Origin: Cladopsammia gracilis
Taxonomy: Eukaryota; Cnidaria; Anthozoa; Scleractinia; Dendrophylliidae
Assembly: GCA_022457155.1 (NCBI GenBank)
Contig: JAJGOT010001073.1
Location: 1-64,000, forward strand
Length of the DNA: 64,000 nucleotides
Reading direction: 5' to 3'
Both the position numbers and the translations under genes were made by a program. This document shows, piece by piece, positions 1-39,163 of the stretch (position 1 is the stretch's first letter; the number at the start of each line of letters is the position of its first letter). The notes below the pieces were generated by a model that made no database searches, was not told where the DNA came from, and saw nothing but the letters and a program-made list of their open reading frames with translations.

Positions 1-22
1 GGGAACAGAAATTTTGGGAAAC

Positions 23-567
<545 letters not shown>

Positions 568-974
568 GGCCCGGTTCAGACGCCGAACTTTTCATGAGCC
601 GAACTTAATTCGAATTTGGACCGACCCAAATTAACAAAAGTACGCCTGTTGATTCAGACGCCGAACTTAATTAGCCGAACTTATTCAGTTTGAAGAGAAA
701 CAAATCGAAAAGTAAGCGATTTTCAGGCAAAGATGTCAGAACATGCACCAGTCGTTACAATAATTTATGCATTAGGTTCGGCTCATGAAAAGTTCGGCGT
801 CTGAATCAAAGCCGTTCCAAAGCCGAAATTCCCGGCTGAGCCAGGCGAAAAGAACGGCTCAGCCGTTCCAAATTCAAATAGCCGTTCTTAATTGATTCAG
901 ACGCCGAACTTTTCATGTACTTAATTCAAGGTATTAGGTTCGGCTCATGAAAAGTTCGGCGTCTGAACCGGGCC
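568..974. repeat. MITE with GGCCCGGTTCAGACG ends (PIF/Harbinger-like)
   Basis: The left end GGCCCGGTTCAGACG and the right end CGTCTGAACCGGGCC are inverted repeats whose match continues inward for about 38 bases. Both ends are flanked by TTA, which fits the 3-bp TWA target duplication of PIF/Harbinger elements. Shorter internal copies of the same terminal sequence, direct and inverted, lie near 653 and 775-815. This suggests self-nesting or terminal expansion. No coding capacity is seen. Confidence 0.8.
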
Positions 975-1448
975 TTACATATCCGAATAATGTTAGGTTT
1001 TTTATGAGTACAGAGTGCAGCGAAGTTATTTTCCGTTAATTCGTGACTTTCAAAGTGTTTTCCACAGAGGTCTTCAAGGTTTCATTCAAATCTCGGACGT
1101 TACAAAGAAATATTCAAATGTTCAATTCATTCTCTAGATTACTGGTCACGCGTGACGGAGCATGGCTGTAAACGGTTTCAACATTTGCTTCAACATGCAT
1201 TCAACACTTTGCTGAACCAAATGTTCGGTGCGTTTGAACAGGTCGTCCAACATTGTTGAAAGCGTAAAAAATGTCGAAAGCTTGTTGAAAGCGTGTTGAA
1301 TCAAGTTTAAATCGGTTTAAACTTTCATCCAACATCGATTCAACGTTTCCTTTGTTCTCGAAAATGTTGAATGGTGTTGAAGCCGTTGAACACTCTGTTC
1401 AACAATTGTAGAACACACGCATGCTCACATCAGGCCGCAAAAGTCAAT

Positions 1449-1787
1449 ATGGCGTCCATCGTTTACGAAAACTGTGGAGATTCTCCCGAAGATGGAAGCC
1501 AAATGGAATCAAATCCAATGCTTCCGCGTACGAAACGAAAATTAGAAGGTGAGAAAGGTGGTAGAGCTTCTAAAGTTTCAAGAAAATGGAGCACCGAAGA
1601 AATAAATGACCCAATCGATGAGTTTGAAAAGCGTCCCTGTTTGTGGGATGTTTTTAATCGCGACTACCACGACAAAACTCGGCGACAGCAGACCTTAAAG
1701 AAAATTGAAGATGGAATGGGAATAAGTGCAGAAGAAATTAAGAACAAACCAATATGGCGGCACGTCACCCGATTCGCGTATAATTAA
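1449..1787 (+). pseudogene. MADF-domain DNA-binding protein of a DNA transposon, truncated
   Basis: The chosen start is the ATG at 1449. About 33 polar residues and a basic stretch (RTKRKLEG) precede a MADF-like region starting at KWSTEEINDPIDEF. It continues through LWDVFNRDYHDKTRRQQ to a helix ending near EEIKNKPIW. In known MADF proteins this domain binds DNA, and in transposons it directs the transposase to the ends. The frame stops at 1787, shortly after a MITE begins at about 1769, so the last helix and C terminus are lost. A longer open frame begins at 1371, inside the terminal-repeat region, and is unlikely to be the true start. Confidence 0.6.
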
Positions 1788-2302
1788 CCGCATATAAGCG
1801 GGTCTAATTAACATCAAATTACCGCATGCAAGTGGTAAAATAGGCCCTATTTACCTAACAGTGGTATTCTTTATATTACTGACGTTAGACACAGAACTGA
1901 GAGAAAATAGCTTCAGTTTAGCACTGACCTGCAGTGTTTAGGGTTAAGCACTAATTTTAAAACGGTTAGCTTTCATTTATGGTTATGAGTAACTCTATAA
2001 ATATGTTAAAAATTACAGCTCCTCTCAGCTAGCCCTCCTTGGTGTAGTGGATATGGGTATTAGTTATGAAGCAAACGACTCGGGTTCGAGGCATACACCC
2101 ATCTGATCTTTTTCTTTCTTTTACTAAGAAAAAGGAGTTTTACTTTATGTAAAATGTTCAAGTGAAAGACAAAAGCCAGATTCAGATCAGCTCTATTTTC
2201 GTTATGTCTCAGTAGGTGAATAGGGCCTACTTTAACCGCTTGCATGCGGTAATTTGATGTTAATTAGACTCGCTTATATGCGGTTAATTATATGCGAATC
2301 GG
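1769..2302. repeat. Nested MITE with about 80-bp inverted ends and a tRNA-like core
   Basis: The left arm (about 1769-1850) and the right arm (about 2219-2302) are inverted copies sharing CCGATTCGC, TAATTAACCGCATATAAGCG and CAAATTACCGCATGCAAG. The insertion truncates the MADF reading frame of the host transposon. Its core at about 2031-2090 resembles a tRNA, with a pol III A-box-like TGGTGTAGTGG and a B box GGGTTCGAGGC. This suggests that the MITE captured a SINE. Confidence 0.65.
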
Positions 2303-2603
2303 CTGGGCATGTAGTTTATCTGGACGAGAGAGTCTGGTTCTAGTTCTTAGTTCCTCGCAATCAACTTTCGCGAAAGTGTAGGTTCTTTGGTTGGCGCAAT
2401 GTTGGAACCGTTTGAACGGTATCCGCACAATTTTGTTTTTGCCTCCAACATTTGCCCAACATTGGTCAAATGTTGAAACCGTTTAAACGGGCCTTAACGC
2501 TGTTCTGCAAACGTTATTGTTTAGAACCTAAGAGTAGCCGGAAGTCAAGAAACGGGAAGTGTATAGGGGAAAGCTATGAACCGGAAGTGCACAATGGCGA
2601 CAC

Positions 2604-2604
2604 A

Positions 2605-2657
<53 letters not shown>
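2604..2657. repeat. (AAT)n microsatellite
   Basis: A trinucleotide run of about 54 bases. The poly-Asn and poly-Ile reading frames crossing it are artefacts. Confidence 0.97.
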
Positions 2658-2659
<2 letters not shown>

Positions 2660-2984
2660 GAAAAACGGAGGGCAAACCTTAGACTTGCCACAAGTCCCTT
2701 CCAATAATCGTTTTCGTTACCGTTAGTTACCGGTGGATTTTTCCACGGGTGACGTAAGAAGCATATTAGCCAATGAACAAGCAATTCCTGATCTACGTCA
2801 TAGGCTCGCGCGCGGTCAGCACGCTGAAAAATCGATCTTACTCGGACAAGAATATCAAATTTACACAAAATGGTTGCCGCACTCGCCGTGTACTTCGTTT
2901 TTAAAACCGTAGTTTCGCATTATCGGAGTAATAGCACGCATTTAAAAGATATGAAATGGAAAGAAAAAGTTTCAAGAATACTCA

Positions 2985-3690
2985 GTTGCCACTATAGTGA
3001 AAAAAGAGGAGCTTCCAGCGATGAAATTTTGCTTCGAGGAACTTCATATGTTTATATCAATGCGGGGCGATATTTCTCCGGACGTCAGTACCGAAGAAGC
3101 GGAGTTTTTAAGAATTTTCAAGCACATGAGGGACATAACGGTAAAAGAAATGACATTTTTCGATGGAAATTTATGTTGATATCAATTTTTGATTGACTTT
3201 TTCTTAATCTTTTCGTCAGATTTTGAGAAATGTTTATAAAACGTGCCCAAATTCATGAGTTTCGCCTTTTGCTTGCGAGGGCAGTTCCTCGATACGCTAA
3301 CGGTACACGTTTTGCTTTTAAAGATAAACTATTTGATAATTATTTGAATAAAATTTTTCAAAACAAGATTTTGCTGACAGTATGTGTTTGTTCATTTATA
3401 TATACATAGGATGAAAAGCGATTTTATGTAAACAAAATAAGACTTTATACGTTATAACTTCACTCGCGTCGCCTTTTGCAAAGATGTATGTGCATTTTTT
3501 GCAATTTTGATTTCCAAATCAGTTTCTTGGGCACTTTTTGATACGCAACAGGTGTATTTTATTCGGAAATTAGTCAGTCTAGCTATTCTAGACTGAGAAA
3601 AGTTGTTTTTGTAAGCTTTTTTTGCACCCAAAATCTACTGCGCAGACGGTCCGCGTAATACCGTTTTTAAGAATCGCTAAAATTGAATAA
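2985..3690 (-). repeat. Old copy of the Helitron-like family (copy A)
   Basis: The segment aligns by eye along its length with the better preserved copy at 28800-29530. Shared phrases include TTTGCTTCGAGGAACTTCAT, ATTTATGTTGATATCAA and the region around ACTGTGCAGACGG (here CTGCGCAGACGG). It lacks the recognisable hairpin end and the TA-rich end. It is either truncated or derived from the sequence that the family captured. Confidence 0.55.
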
Positions 3691-5737
3691 TTGTCCAGTC
3701 GTCAATGGGTTAAAAAATTTAAGTGCCGCCATTGCTGAAAGTGCTGTCACAGGAAACCCAAGCGTATATGTTTGCATATTAATGATATTTGAAAATATAA
3801 GACATTGTATGGAATTTAAAATTCAACGTTTTAAGCAATATATGAAATCAAAATTGCTGAATAAAATCGTTGAAACAATTATTGCTGTTGTGTTCTATCT
3901 CTATACAGTGTTTCTACGCTATTTGAACGATGTTTAGTCCATTTATCTTACCTTGTATAATATAACTGAAAGGAAAGAGAGTTCGGTAGCTTTCGGCGTT
4001 CGACACGTGTCCACAAATGGCTCATTTTTAGCACAAAAATAGGTGCTGATCCCATTCTGACTGGTCTTGCTTACAGCAGAATAACGTTAAATTACATTTT
4101 TCGTACAAATTGAACATCCCTTGTTATTATGACGAATAAACCGCTACACAAAATCACATAGCACTTCAAAATAGGCGCCATAAAAGCGCGAAGAACAGAA
4201 TAGACGTGCACGGATGCGCGATCAGCACTGGGTAACAGAGTAAAATCAAAGTCCAACAGGGAAGGGCATGTTAACTCAAAATTTAACAGAAAATTTAAGA
4301 GAACTTTGACGGCGTTGAAATTTTCCCTCGCTTACTCTATTTTCTTCGCCAAAGTCGCAGTCTTGTCGTAAGCTTACTGCTGTCTTGACAAAGTCATTCT
4401 GACAAGTGTTTAACCAAGCACTTTTTCTACGCTCTGTTTTTTTTTGGGTCGGCGAATGAAACAGCTTCCGGCGGTTACCCGAGTTTTAGACTTCTTCTCC
4501 GCATAGGGTACAAATTACTTCTCTTGATCTTGGCGAGAGAACAATTTTACAAAAGGTTGTCGTAGTAGTTCAACTCCCGTCCGACGCCATTCAAGTTCGC
4601 GATGACCACGGGGAGCTTCGCGTGGAGCGCGTATAGTTTGTGACTGTCAATCATTTTTTCGCGCCAAAAAAAATGCGCGTGTGATTCAAATTGTTGCAAG
4701 TGAAACAAGTCGTCCTTCGCGACTTAACTTAATTCCGCGCGCAAATTTATCGAATAAACCTCGACCTAAAAAAGCGAAGGTCGACTTGTGGCAAGTCTAG
4801 GCAAACCTTAACTCCTGCCACTCTGCACATGAGTAATAAATGAAACGCGAGCTCTAAGTCAAATAAACTCCATCAAAGCGTCACACTATTTTTGCGATGA
4901 TCACAATGTCTTTAGCTTTTAAAAATATTACATTATGAACATCAAATGAGCTATAATAACCCTTCCACGGAAGATATCGTGGTTGTTAATAGTGTATGCC
5001 TCGGTTTTGCATCGCTGTAGTCATTCCGTGTGACTTGGGACCGTTCATCGTTTAGTGCTGCGCATCGAGTATTTTCGCGCCATTTTCAGTAGACAATCAG
5101 AGCGCGCCAACAACGCTATCCACTGTTTCAGTATATACTAAATTATGTTATTTAGGTCTCTCTTATTTTAAACAATGCGTATTTGTGTGTCACGTTGTGA
5201 TGTTTTTTAATTCACCGTTTTCGAAACAAGACTTGGTTCCTAAAGTTCTTCATATCAGCAATAGTAATCGTCGTGCCAAGTTTCACGTCAATACATTGCT
5301 TTGGAAATATAGCATGTTAAAAGTTTTGGTGGTCACAGCTGAGCGTCAACGTATGTGAATTAAACAAAAACAATTATTTTTCGCTCAGTTTGTAGACTTA
5401 CCGAAAACGAGGATGCAAATCGGAGGTCTTTTACAATTATAAATAAAATTTAACTGTATTTCAAGAATTTCTTAAAAATGCAAATTCGGCCGCCATGCTG
5501 GTGTGGCAAAGTGGTTCACTAAAATGGTGGACGCATACAAAATTCTCTATCTCTATATCTTTTCCCTATACCTCGGTTTTTAAAAATCATCGGGCTTTAA
5601 GATGTTTCCAAGTTGTTTCATTTGGCAATCTCTGCAATATCTTACATATGGCGTTGCAATTGCTCTCAAAGCCAGAAAAAGAAACTGCTTATACTTAGAT
5701 AAAAATGGCCTGTTGGTTCAATTTCAGTGGAATGAAT
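3691..5737. other. Intergenic stretch beyond the host gene's stop codon
   Basis: About 2 kb downstream of the host gene on its coding strand. No convincing exon, RNA gene or transposon terminus was found. The reading frames here are short and show no recognisable motif. Part of it must hold the gene's 3' UTR, but no polyadenylation site could be chosen with confidence. Confidence 0.5.
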
Positions 5738-32117
<26,380 letters not shown>

Positions 32118-32624
32118 CTGATATGGCTGATAAAAAGCAATAAGAAATGTTTTAACCTACATACTGACATTTAAAGCAATTCAAATTGAAGACTTAACCA
32201 AACTGTATGTACATGTGTCTCCGACAGTTTGGGGCAAAATCATCATGTACTAAAGTAGAATATTATTTAACGGAGTAAGTGGGATTAAATATTTAACGAT
32301 TATTGCAATCATGATGCGTTGTCTTTCAACCAAGTGCGAATAAAAAACGATTTCGCTCATATGTTCTACTAGTAGCAGATCTACTGTTTAAGCCATGCAT
32401 TTCATTTGACTTTTGATAAAATATACTAGATGAGACACAATATACTATAGATTATACAGGTGCTGTTTACTTTAAGATGTCTTGCTTTAGGATCCCGATT
32501 GTTTCATAATCGTTAATTGGCATTAGAAAATCTTTGAATCAGTGAAAGAGAGAATAATATGTTGATTTCTCTTGCTGTTCTTACAGACCAACATTAACAA
32601 ATTAATGACCCGATTATAGTTCAG

Positions 32625-32945
32625 CTTGCTGTCAATGAAACTTTCCAAAACATTAACAAAATCTTTACATCAGACGAAAAATGTTGGGCTACTCTGAGGC
32701 CATCTTCAGCAATACAAAAACTCGACCACCTTAAGGATACAAATAAATGTTGAGCCACGTAGCACTGGTGATACAAACAAGGAATCAGAGAATTAACTCT
32801 GTGTGTAAATTATAGTGCTAATGTAAACCCAGAAATTTCCCTGTACTGAGCGTTAGCCCTAGTAAGGAAATGAGGGACCACACGAGGGAAAGAAAAAAAT
32901 CTTTGACCTCGGTGGGATTCGAACCCACGACCTCTCTACTTTCGC
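32625..32945 (-). repeat. 5'-truncated tRNA-derived SINE
   Basis: On the minus strand it begins at a tRNA T-arm (GGTCGTGGGTTCGAATCCCA) and runs through a body with CGTGTGGTCCCTCATTTCC and CTAGGGCTAACGCTC. The D-arm half is missing. Confidence 0.6.
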
Positions 32946-33912
32946 GGGTATCCTTTGGCAACAAATTGGTACACTCAAAAGATTCAAGAAACCAGACAAA
33001 CTATATATCAAAAGAAAGCGACTTTTTTATTACGAAGTGCCTGGAGTCGGAAACCCCCAAACAAACAACGATTGTTCAATCGAAAATTTATCTTGTATCG
33101 AATGTCCCTGCAGCTAGGAACGAAAGAGTAACGCAGTGTTATTCACAAGACATCAATCAACTAAACGGTGTTAGGCTTTTTCGACATTCCGTTTGATTAG
33201 CGAGATGTCCACGTCCCTAGTTGGAGTAGCTGAAAATGTGCCATACTGGTCTTTTTGTCCTGGAATGTGCTGGCCAAATTTTACGAAAATCCGTCAAATG
33301 TATGTATACTATGAACTCGTTCGTAGTCGACATATTCTACAAGTGCCAAATTTTTGCTCGTTAAGTTTCGTAAACAACATGCGCCTCCACAGGAGATTAT
33401 ATCACCTCAAAATACCGCGAGCCAATAAATCAGCCGAAAGAAGTGCGCGCGTTACAAAATACACGAAAATTACGGTATCCGACGTGCGAATACATGTTTT
33501 TTTTAGTATACCGTTTTCCTAAGTCTTGAAAAATCCATTTGAAGTCCGCAGATCGGTTTTAACCTTATGCACTGATCAGCGAAATAACAAAATACAGGTT
33601 TACAGCCGATCGAGTGAAAATTTGCCACACACCAACACATCGCTATAACTCGTTTTACGCTTCGCGTACGTATCACGAGTTAAAAATAAAGAAAATTTAA
33701 AATTTACATGGATTGAGAGCGCTACTCAACGTGACTCCGCATCAGGCAATTCACTCCGGAAGCTTTGTAAAGAGCAAGCAAGCAAGTTTAGTTTTGTTTA
33801 GGAGCTAAACAACTATATTTAAAACTTCTTCTCAAGAACTCCAGGATTTGGCTTTGGTAGTGCGAGATTTGTTTCATAGTTTCTCAAATTGTATCCTATT
33901 GAACAGCTACTT
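32946..33912. other. Unassigned stretch before the LTR retrotransposon
   Basis: No exon of the host gene and no transposon end was recognised. A 109-codon frame at 33193-33522 shows no motif and no flanking splice signal that fits the host gene. Confidence 0.4.
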
Positions 33913-34092
33913 TGCCATTAGGCATTATTAGTTGTGTTACTTTATTGTATTGACTAGTGAGCCGCGCGCACCTAGGCAAGCGGACTCTGTCTTTACCCAG
34001 ACTCCTTTGCTCCGTGCACGTTGTACTCGTTATTTTTCCGCCATTTTGTTCGGATCGTGTTTTGTTGTTTCTACTTTCCTTGTTGACTGGCG
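33913..34092 (+). repeat. 5' LTR
   Basis: It starts TGCCATTAGGCATTATTAG and ends GTTGACTGGCG. It matches the right copy except for a short indel and a few substitutions. Confidence 0.85.
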
Positions 34093-34225
34093 TGATGGCA
34101 GCGGTTAAAACGAACTCCACACCTCATTAGTGAAGCAGTTTGCCCCGCTACAAACTTGTCAACAAACATCGAACGGAACCCAACAGTCAGCAATAGCGTC
34201 CGCTGGATAAGCACCGACCGACCTA

Positions 34226-35160
34226 ATGGCAGCCACTCCGCGTGCACCGAAACAATGGTGCCTTACCAAGACGGAGACAGTAACGTCCTTCGAGAATTGG
34301 CGTCAAAACCTCGTGTATACCCTTTCATTAGACGCTCAGTTCGCTCCTTTTCTCTTAGACGAAGCTAAGTGGTTAAAGAAGACCAAAAACAGCCCCCCTT
34401 CGAGGCTTCACCAATGACGGTTCTTCAGTACCCGAAGCAGGCCGCCATACTGCTCAACAAAAAGTGAGCATGCTTGAGTTAATGCTTGGCCAAATCGCCA
34501 ATTACTGTCCAGTTATCTCCAGAAACACCATTGTCAAGAACTCAACATCTGTGGGCTCCATCTGGTCAGCCATACGCCTGCATTTCGGCTTCGAAGCCAC
34601 CGGAGCGCATTTCCTCGATTTTTCAGAAATCCACCTCGAGCACGGTGAACGACCTGAGGATCTTTACCAAAGACTTACGGCTTTTACAGAGGATAACCTC
34701 CTTCGCAGCAACAGCAAACAACACCATGGAGCGCTCATTACTGAAGATGAAGAACTGACCCCCACTTTGGAAAATTTTATTGTACTCACTTGGTTAAGGC
34801 TTGTGCATCCTGACCTCCCAAAACTAGTGAAACAACGTTACGGAACTGAGCTCCGCTCTCGCACACTTGCTTCCATCAAGCCTGAAATCTCGCAAGCTCT
34901 CCAATCTTTGCTGGATGAGATCCGGGCCACTGAAGATGCTAAGGTAATGCGCACTGCTACTTCCTCCTATCGCAGGCCCGCACAAGCTGCCAAGCCTATC
35001 CCTTGCTTCCGAACACGCCCTAAATCCTGTCCTCTCTGCAAACAGGCCAGACGCGGAGACTTTCACCACTACCTAAGCGAGTGCACTTATCTCCCTGACA
35101 CCAATCGAAAGTTCATCGCGAAAGCTAGGCAGATCGTGGGCATTCTCGATTGTGATGAGT
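34226..35160 (+). pseudogene. Gypsy-type gag with zinc finger, frameshifted
   Basis: The frame opens at the ATG at 34226 ([17 protein letters not shown]). It shifts near a C6 run at about 34397, continues in another frame, and carries a capsid-like helical region with IHLEHGERPEDLYQRL. A Cys/His cluster (CPLCKQARRGDFHHYLSEC, about 35026-35082) resembles the nucleocapsid zinc finger, although the spacing is unusual. A protease domain follows in the same frame. Confidence 0.7.
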
Positions 35161-35678
35161 CGGATCCTGAGGAAGAACCACTGGACTACCAACCTGCGCC
35201 TACTGGAAACAAACCTACCCCCAGTGCATTGAGAATCCAGGTACGCCAGTCTCCCTACCTGGACACATTTTATCGTCACAACCCTGTCCGTATTACCATC
35301 GACAGCGGGGCCACTGGTAACATGATTCGCTTGTCCACTGTTCAGAAGGTAAAAGTTGAGATTTGTAAAAGTGCCCAGTCTGCCCATCAGTTTGACGGAT
35401 CATCCCCACTAAAGGTCATTGGTGAAACCAAGCTTTCCTTTAGTCGCGGACAACATTTGTTCCAGTTTGAAGGTCTGGTCGTGGAAAACTTGGATGTAGA
35501 GGTCCTGGCTGGTACCCCATTTATGGAGGCCAACGATATCGCTGTTCGTCCTGCCAAGCGCCTGATTTCCCTTGCGGATGGCTCCTCCTTCACATACGGC
35601 TCTTCTGATGATGGTTCTACACGCGTCGCGCTCCCGCAACTTCAACCACTTTATGGCCTGGAGATTATATTGAACTAG
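35161..35678 (+). pseudogene. Retroviral-type aspartic protease domain
   Basis: The catalytic motif IDSGATGN lies at about 35300. The flap and final strand region includes VEVLAGTPFM. It is in frame with the zinc-finger part of gag. The frame ends at 35678, whereas the pol frame begins a little upstream, which implies a frameshift near 35650. Confidence 0.75.
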
Positions 35679-35689
35679 AGCTCCCACAA

Positions 35690-37820
35690 GATCTCCCTCC
35701 AGACTCACTCCATGCCTTGGAGCCCCGCTCCGACACTCCTCAGGTCCACCGAGTATCCACTTCAGAGCTGTGGCCCCCTCCTGGCATTATTTCTAGCGTG
35801 ACAGGTGAAATACGAATCCCAAACTTGTCAGGCGAACCCATTCAGCTTAAACGACACGAGCACCTTTGTCAGGTTAGCCCCGTCTTCACCCCTACCACTC
35901 ATGAGCAGCCTCAATACACCGCCGACCTCTCTAAGCAATCAATCAACCCGTCGCCTTCTGTCTCTGGTACCAACTTCTCATCAGCTGTCCGCGTTGACCC
36001 AGACAATCTCTTACAGCCCGATATGCAGTCGTCATTTCACTCCCTCCTAAGTGACTTTGACTCTGTCTTCGACTCCACGATCCAGGGTTATAATGGTGCC
36101 GTTGGCCCTTTTGAGGCTGAAGTGAACATGGGTCCAGTTGAACCACCGCAAAGAAGGGGCCGTCTGCCCCAAAATGCGCGTAACAAACTTGTGGACCTCC
36201 AAAACAAGTTTGACGAGTTAGAGAAACTCGGCGTCTTCAAACGACCAGAAGACATCAACGTAACTGTGGAGTATCTAAACCCATCATTCCTTGTCAAAAA
36301 GAGTAATGATGGTTACCGCCTGATCACCGCCTTTGCCAACGTGGGAAGATACAGCAAGCCTCAACCTTCGCTGATGCCTGACGTTGATTCTACCCTTCGC
36401 CAAATCACTCAGTGGAGGCATATCGTTACTACTGATCTCACGAGTGCCTTTTATCAAATCCCTCTCGCACGCGAGTCTATGAAGTACTGCGGCGTAGCCA
36501 CTCCGTTCCGTGGGGTCCGGGTGTATGCCCGTTCAGCGATGGGCATGCCTGGCTCAGAAAACGCCTTGGAGGAGCTCATGTGTCGTGCACTTAGAGACCT
36601 TATTCACGACGGAGTTGTTGCCAAGATCGCCGACGATTTATACTGCGGAGCCGACTCACCAGAGGAGTTACCGCAGAACTGGAAGCGAGTGCTCCAGGCC
36701 CTCTCCAAGTGCAACCTCAAACTCTCCGCTTCCAAAACTGTCATCAACCCCAAATCTACTGTGATCTTGGGCTGGATTCGGGACTCTGGCACCCTCCAGG
36801 CCTCCCCGCATCGAATTGCAGCCCTAGCGTCTTGCAGCAAGCCCGAAACGGTTGGCTGTCTAAAGTCCTTTATTGGTGCGTACAAAGTCCTTGCTCGCGT
36901 TATACCCCAGTGCTCCGCCTTACTGTCACCACTAGACACTGTCGTCGCAGGTCACCAGTCTCACGAGAGGATTAACTGGTCTGATGATCTACTCACGTCC
37001 TTTCACCGTGCTCAGTCTGCCCTTTCCGCAAGCCGCTCCATCTCCCTCCCCCGCCCTGATGATCAATTGTGGATCATCACCGACGGTGCTGTCAAAACTC
37101 CAGGAATTGGTGCTACCCTGTACGTAACCCGTAACAATAAGCTACAGCTAGCCGGATTTTTCAGTGCCAAACTCCGCGATCGCCAAGTCACGTGGCTCCC
37201 TTGCGAGATAGAGGCCTTTTCCATCGCAGCTGCTACTAAACACTTCAGCCCTTACATCATTCAGTCGAAAACACCAGCTTGTATCCTCACTGACAGCAAA
37301 CCTTGTGTACAGTCCTTTGAAAAGCTATGTCGCGGCGAGTTTTCCTCAAGCGCTCGTGTTGCTACTTTCCTCTGCACTGTTAGTAGATACCAAGCCTCTG
37401 TTCGTCATGTTGCTGGAGCTGCAATCTTACCTTCTCACTTTGCGAGCCGCAATGCTCCCGAGTGTGACCACCCAACTTGCCAAGTTTGCAGCTTCGTTCA
37501 ACGCACTGAAGATTCTGTGGTTCTATGCACATCTGTTCAAAGCATCCTGTCAGGAACTGCTAAGCTTCCTTTCACTAGCAGAGCTGCTTGGCTTGCTCTT
37601 CAGGGCGAGTGCCCCGACCTACGGCGCACCAATGCCCATCTTACTCAAGGCACACGCCCTTCCAAGAAGCTGACAAACATTAAAGATGTCAAACGCTACC
37701 TTAATGTCGCCACAATCGCTTCCGATGGCTTACTCGTTGTTAAACGTAATGAACCACTAGTGCCTATCCGAGAGTGTATTATCGTCCCTCGCCAGGTCCT
37801 CGACGGTCTCGTTTGCTTTA
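35690..37820 (+). pseudogene. Reverse transcriptase and RNase H of the Gypsy-type element
   Basis: The long frame (727 codons from 35717) holds RT fingers and palm ([13 protein letters not shown]), the [16 protein letters not shown] block and the catalytic box [10 protein letters not shown]. In that box the usual Phe/Tyr-Val-Asp-Asp reads Ile-Ala-Asp-Asp. RNase H follows with [26 protein letters not shown] and [12 protein letters not shown], which supply the acidic residues. The frame runs past the integrase zinc region in the wrong frame and ends at 37900. Confidence 0.85.
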
Positions 37821-38850
37821 CACGTCCACCTCAGCCACCCTTCCAGCCACCAACTAAAGATGGTCACCCACCGATATCTCTTTGCCCTCGATATGGATAA
37901 AGCCGTTGATCGCGTCACTACTAGCTGCCATCATTGTGCCTCACTCCGCACAGTTCCCACTACTGTGGTAAAGCAGTCTACTAATCCTCCACCTGAAACT
38001 GTGGGTATCTCCTTTGCCGCTGACGTCATCAAACGAGCCAAACAGTTTATTATTGTCTTGCGTGAGTGCGTCACTTCTTACACAGTATCAACCCTCCTTC
38101 CTAACGAGCGCCACGACACGCTACGCGACGCCCTTATCAGCCTGTGTATTAACATGCGACCATTGGACGGTCCCCTTGCTGTGATACGAACTGACCCCGC
38201 CCCTTGTTTCATGGCTCTCACCAACGACTCAGTCCTTCACGACCACAGAATTGTTCTTGAGATTGGCAGAGTCAAGAATCGAAACAAGAACCCTGTTGCG
38301 GAAAGAGCGGTCCAAGAACTTGAGCTTGAGCTCCTTCGACAGGATCCCCATGGTGGGCCAGTCTCCCCTGTTGTACTCTCTGTTGCAACCGCAACCCTAA
38401 CTCACGAATTCGCTCTCGTGGATTGTCAGCTCGTGAAATGTGGACGCAGCGCGATCAATTCTCAAACATCCATATTCCACTAAATGATTATGATCTGATC
38501 TCTCAACAACAGAGCCTCCGAAAAGCCAACCATCCCAACAGCGAGAAGTCCAAAGCCCCCTAGCCCCAGTGGCCAGTAGCCCCTCAGTCGCCATTGGTGA
38601 CCTAGTGTATCTCTTTTGTGACCGAAACAACTCTCGTGGGAGAGATCGCTACCTAGTTACGTCCATCGATAGTGCTTGGTGCCAGGTTAGAAAGTTCGTC
38701 GGCTCACAGTTGCGGAGTACCACCTATCGTATTAAGAAGGCTAAGTGCTACAAAGTACCTATTGATGCTTCACCTTCCCTGCCACATCACATGAGTAGTG
38801 CCCGCTTCGACACCGATGACGAGGATGATACCTCCTTGCCTCCAGCCTCA
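37815..38850 (+). pseudogene. Integrase of the Gypsy-type element, frameshifted
   Basis: A third frame holds an HHCC-type zinc region ending SCHHC and a core with FAADVIK, VIRTDPAPCF and [16 protein letters not shown], which fits the D,D-35-E triad. The frame ends at 38483. A further frame from about 38569 has a small C-terminal barrel ([20 protein letters not shown]) and a Pro/Asp-rich tail. Two frameshifts separate these parts. Confidence 0.75.
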
Positions 38851-39163
38851 CCACCTTAGATACCTACAGCTCCTCCCACACCCACACCTCAACTGTACCG
38901 GCCCACAGAAGATGTGTTACCTCCACCAACCCCACCACCCGTGCCTGCTGCTCTCTCTACTCCTCCTTCTCATCCCGATACAGATACTAACCTTACATCC
39001 TTACCGTCTTCCTGCAACCAGCCAGGGCAGGCCGTCGTACCCACACGACCCACACGCACTCGCCGCCCTCCACAATATCTAGAGGACTTTGTATTGTATT
39101 AGTATACCCCTCAAGACTCTGTCATTACGAGAGACGAAGAAAAGAGACAGGAAAAGAGACAGT

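Larger units (their letters stand above)
1163..2495 (+). mobile_element. DNA transposon carrying a MADF-domain ORF
   Basis: The ends near 1168-1187 and 2467-2488 are inverted copies of a sequence containing AAACGGTTTCAACATTTG. Many AACATGTTGAA-like subterminal motifs lie just inside both ends. The interior has a MADF/Myb-SANT reading frame at 1449-1787 and a later MITE insertion at 1769-2302. PIF/Harbinger-type elements typically pair a transposase with a Myb/SANT-like DNA-binding protein. Only the second is present here, so this is a non-autonomous or deleted copy. The exact termini are uncertain. Confidence 0.6.

Noticed and set aside
2870..3196. 108-codon ORF as a host gene
   Set aside because: It lies in an old copy of the Helitron-like repeat, and the other copies do not keep this frame.
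33193..33522. 109-codon plus-strand ORF as a gene
   Set aside because: It has no recognisable domain, no compatible splice context and a composition like its flanks.
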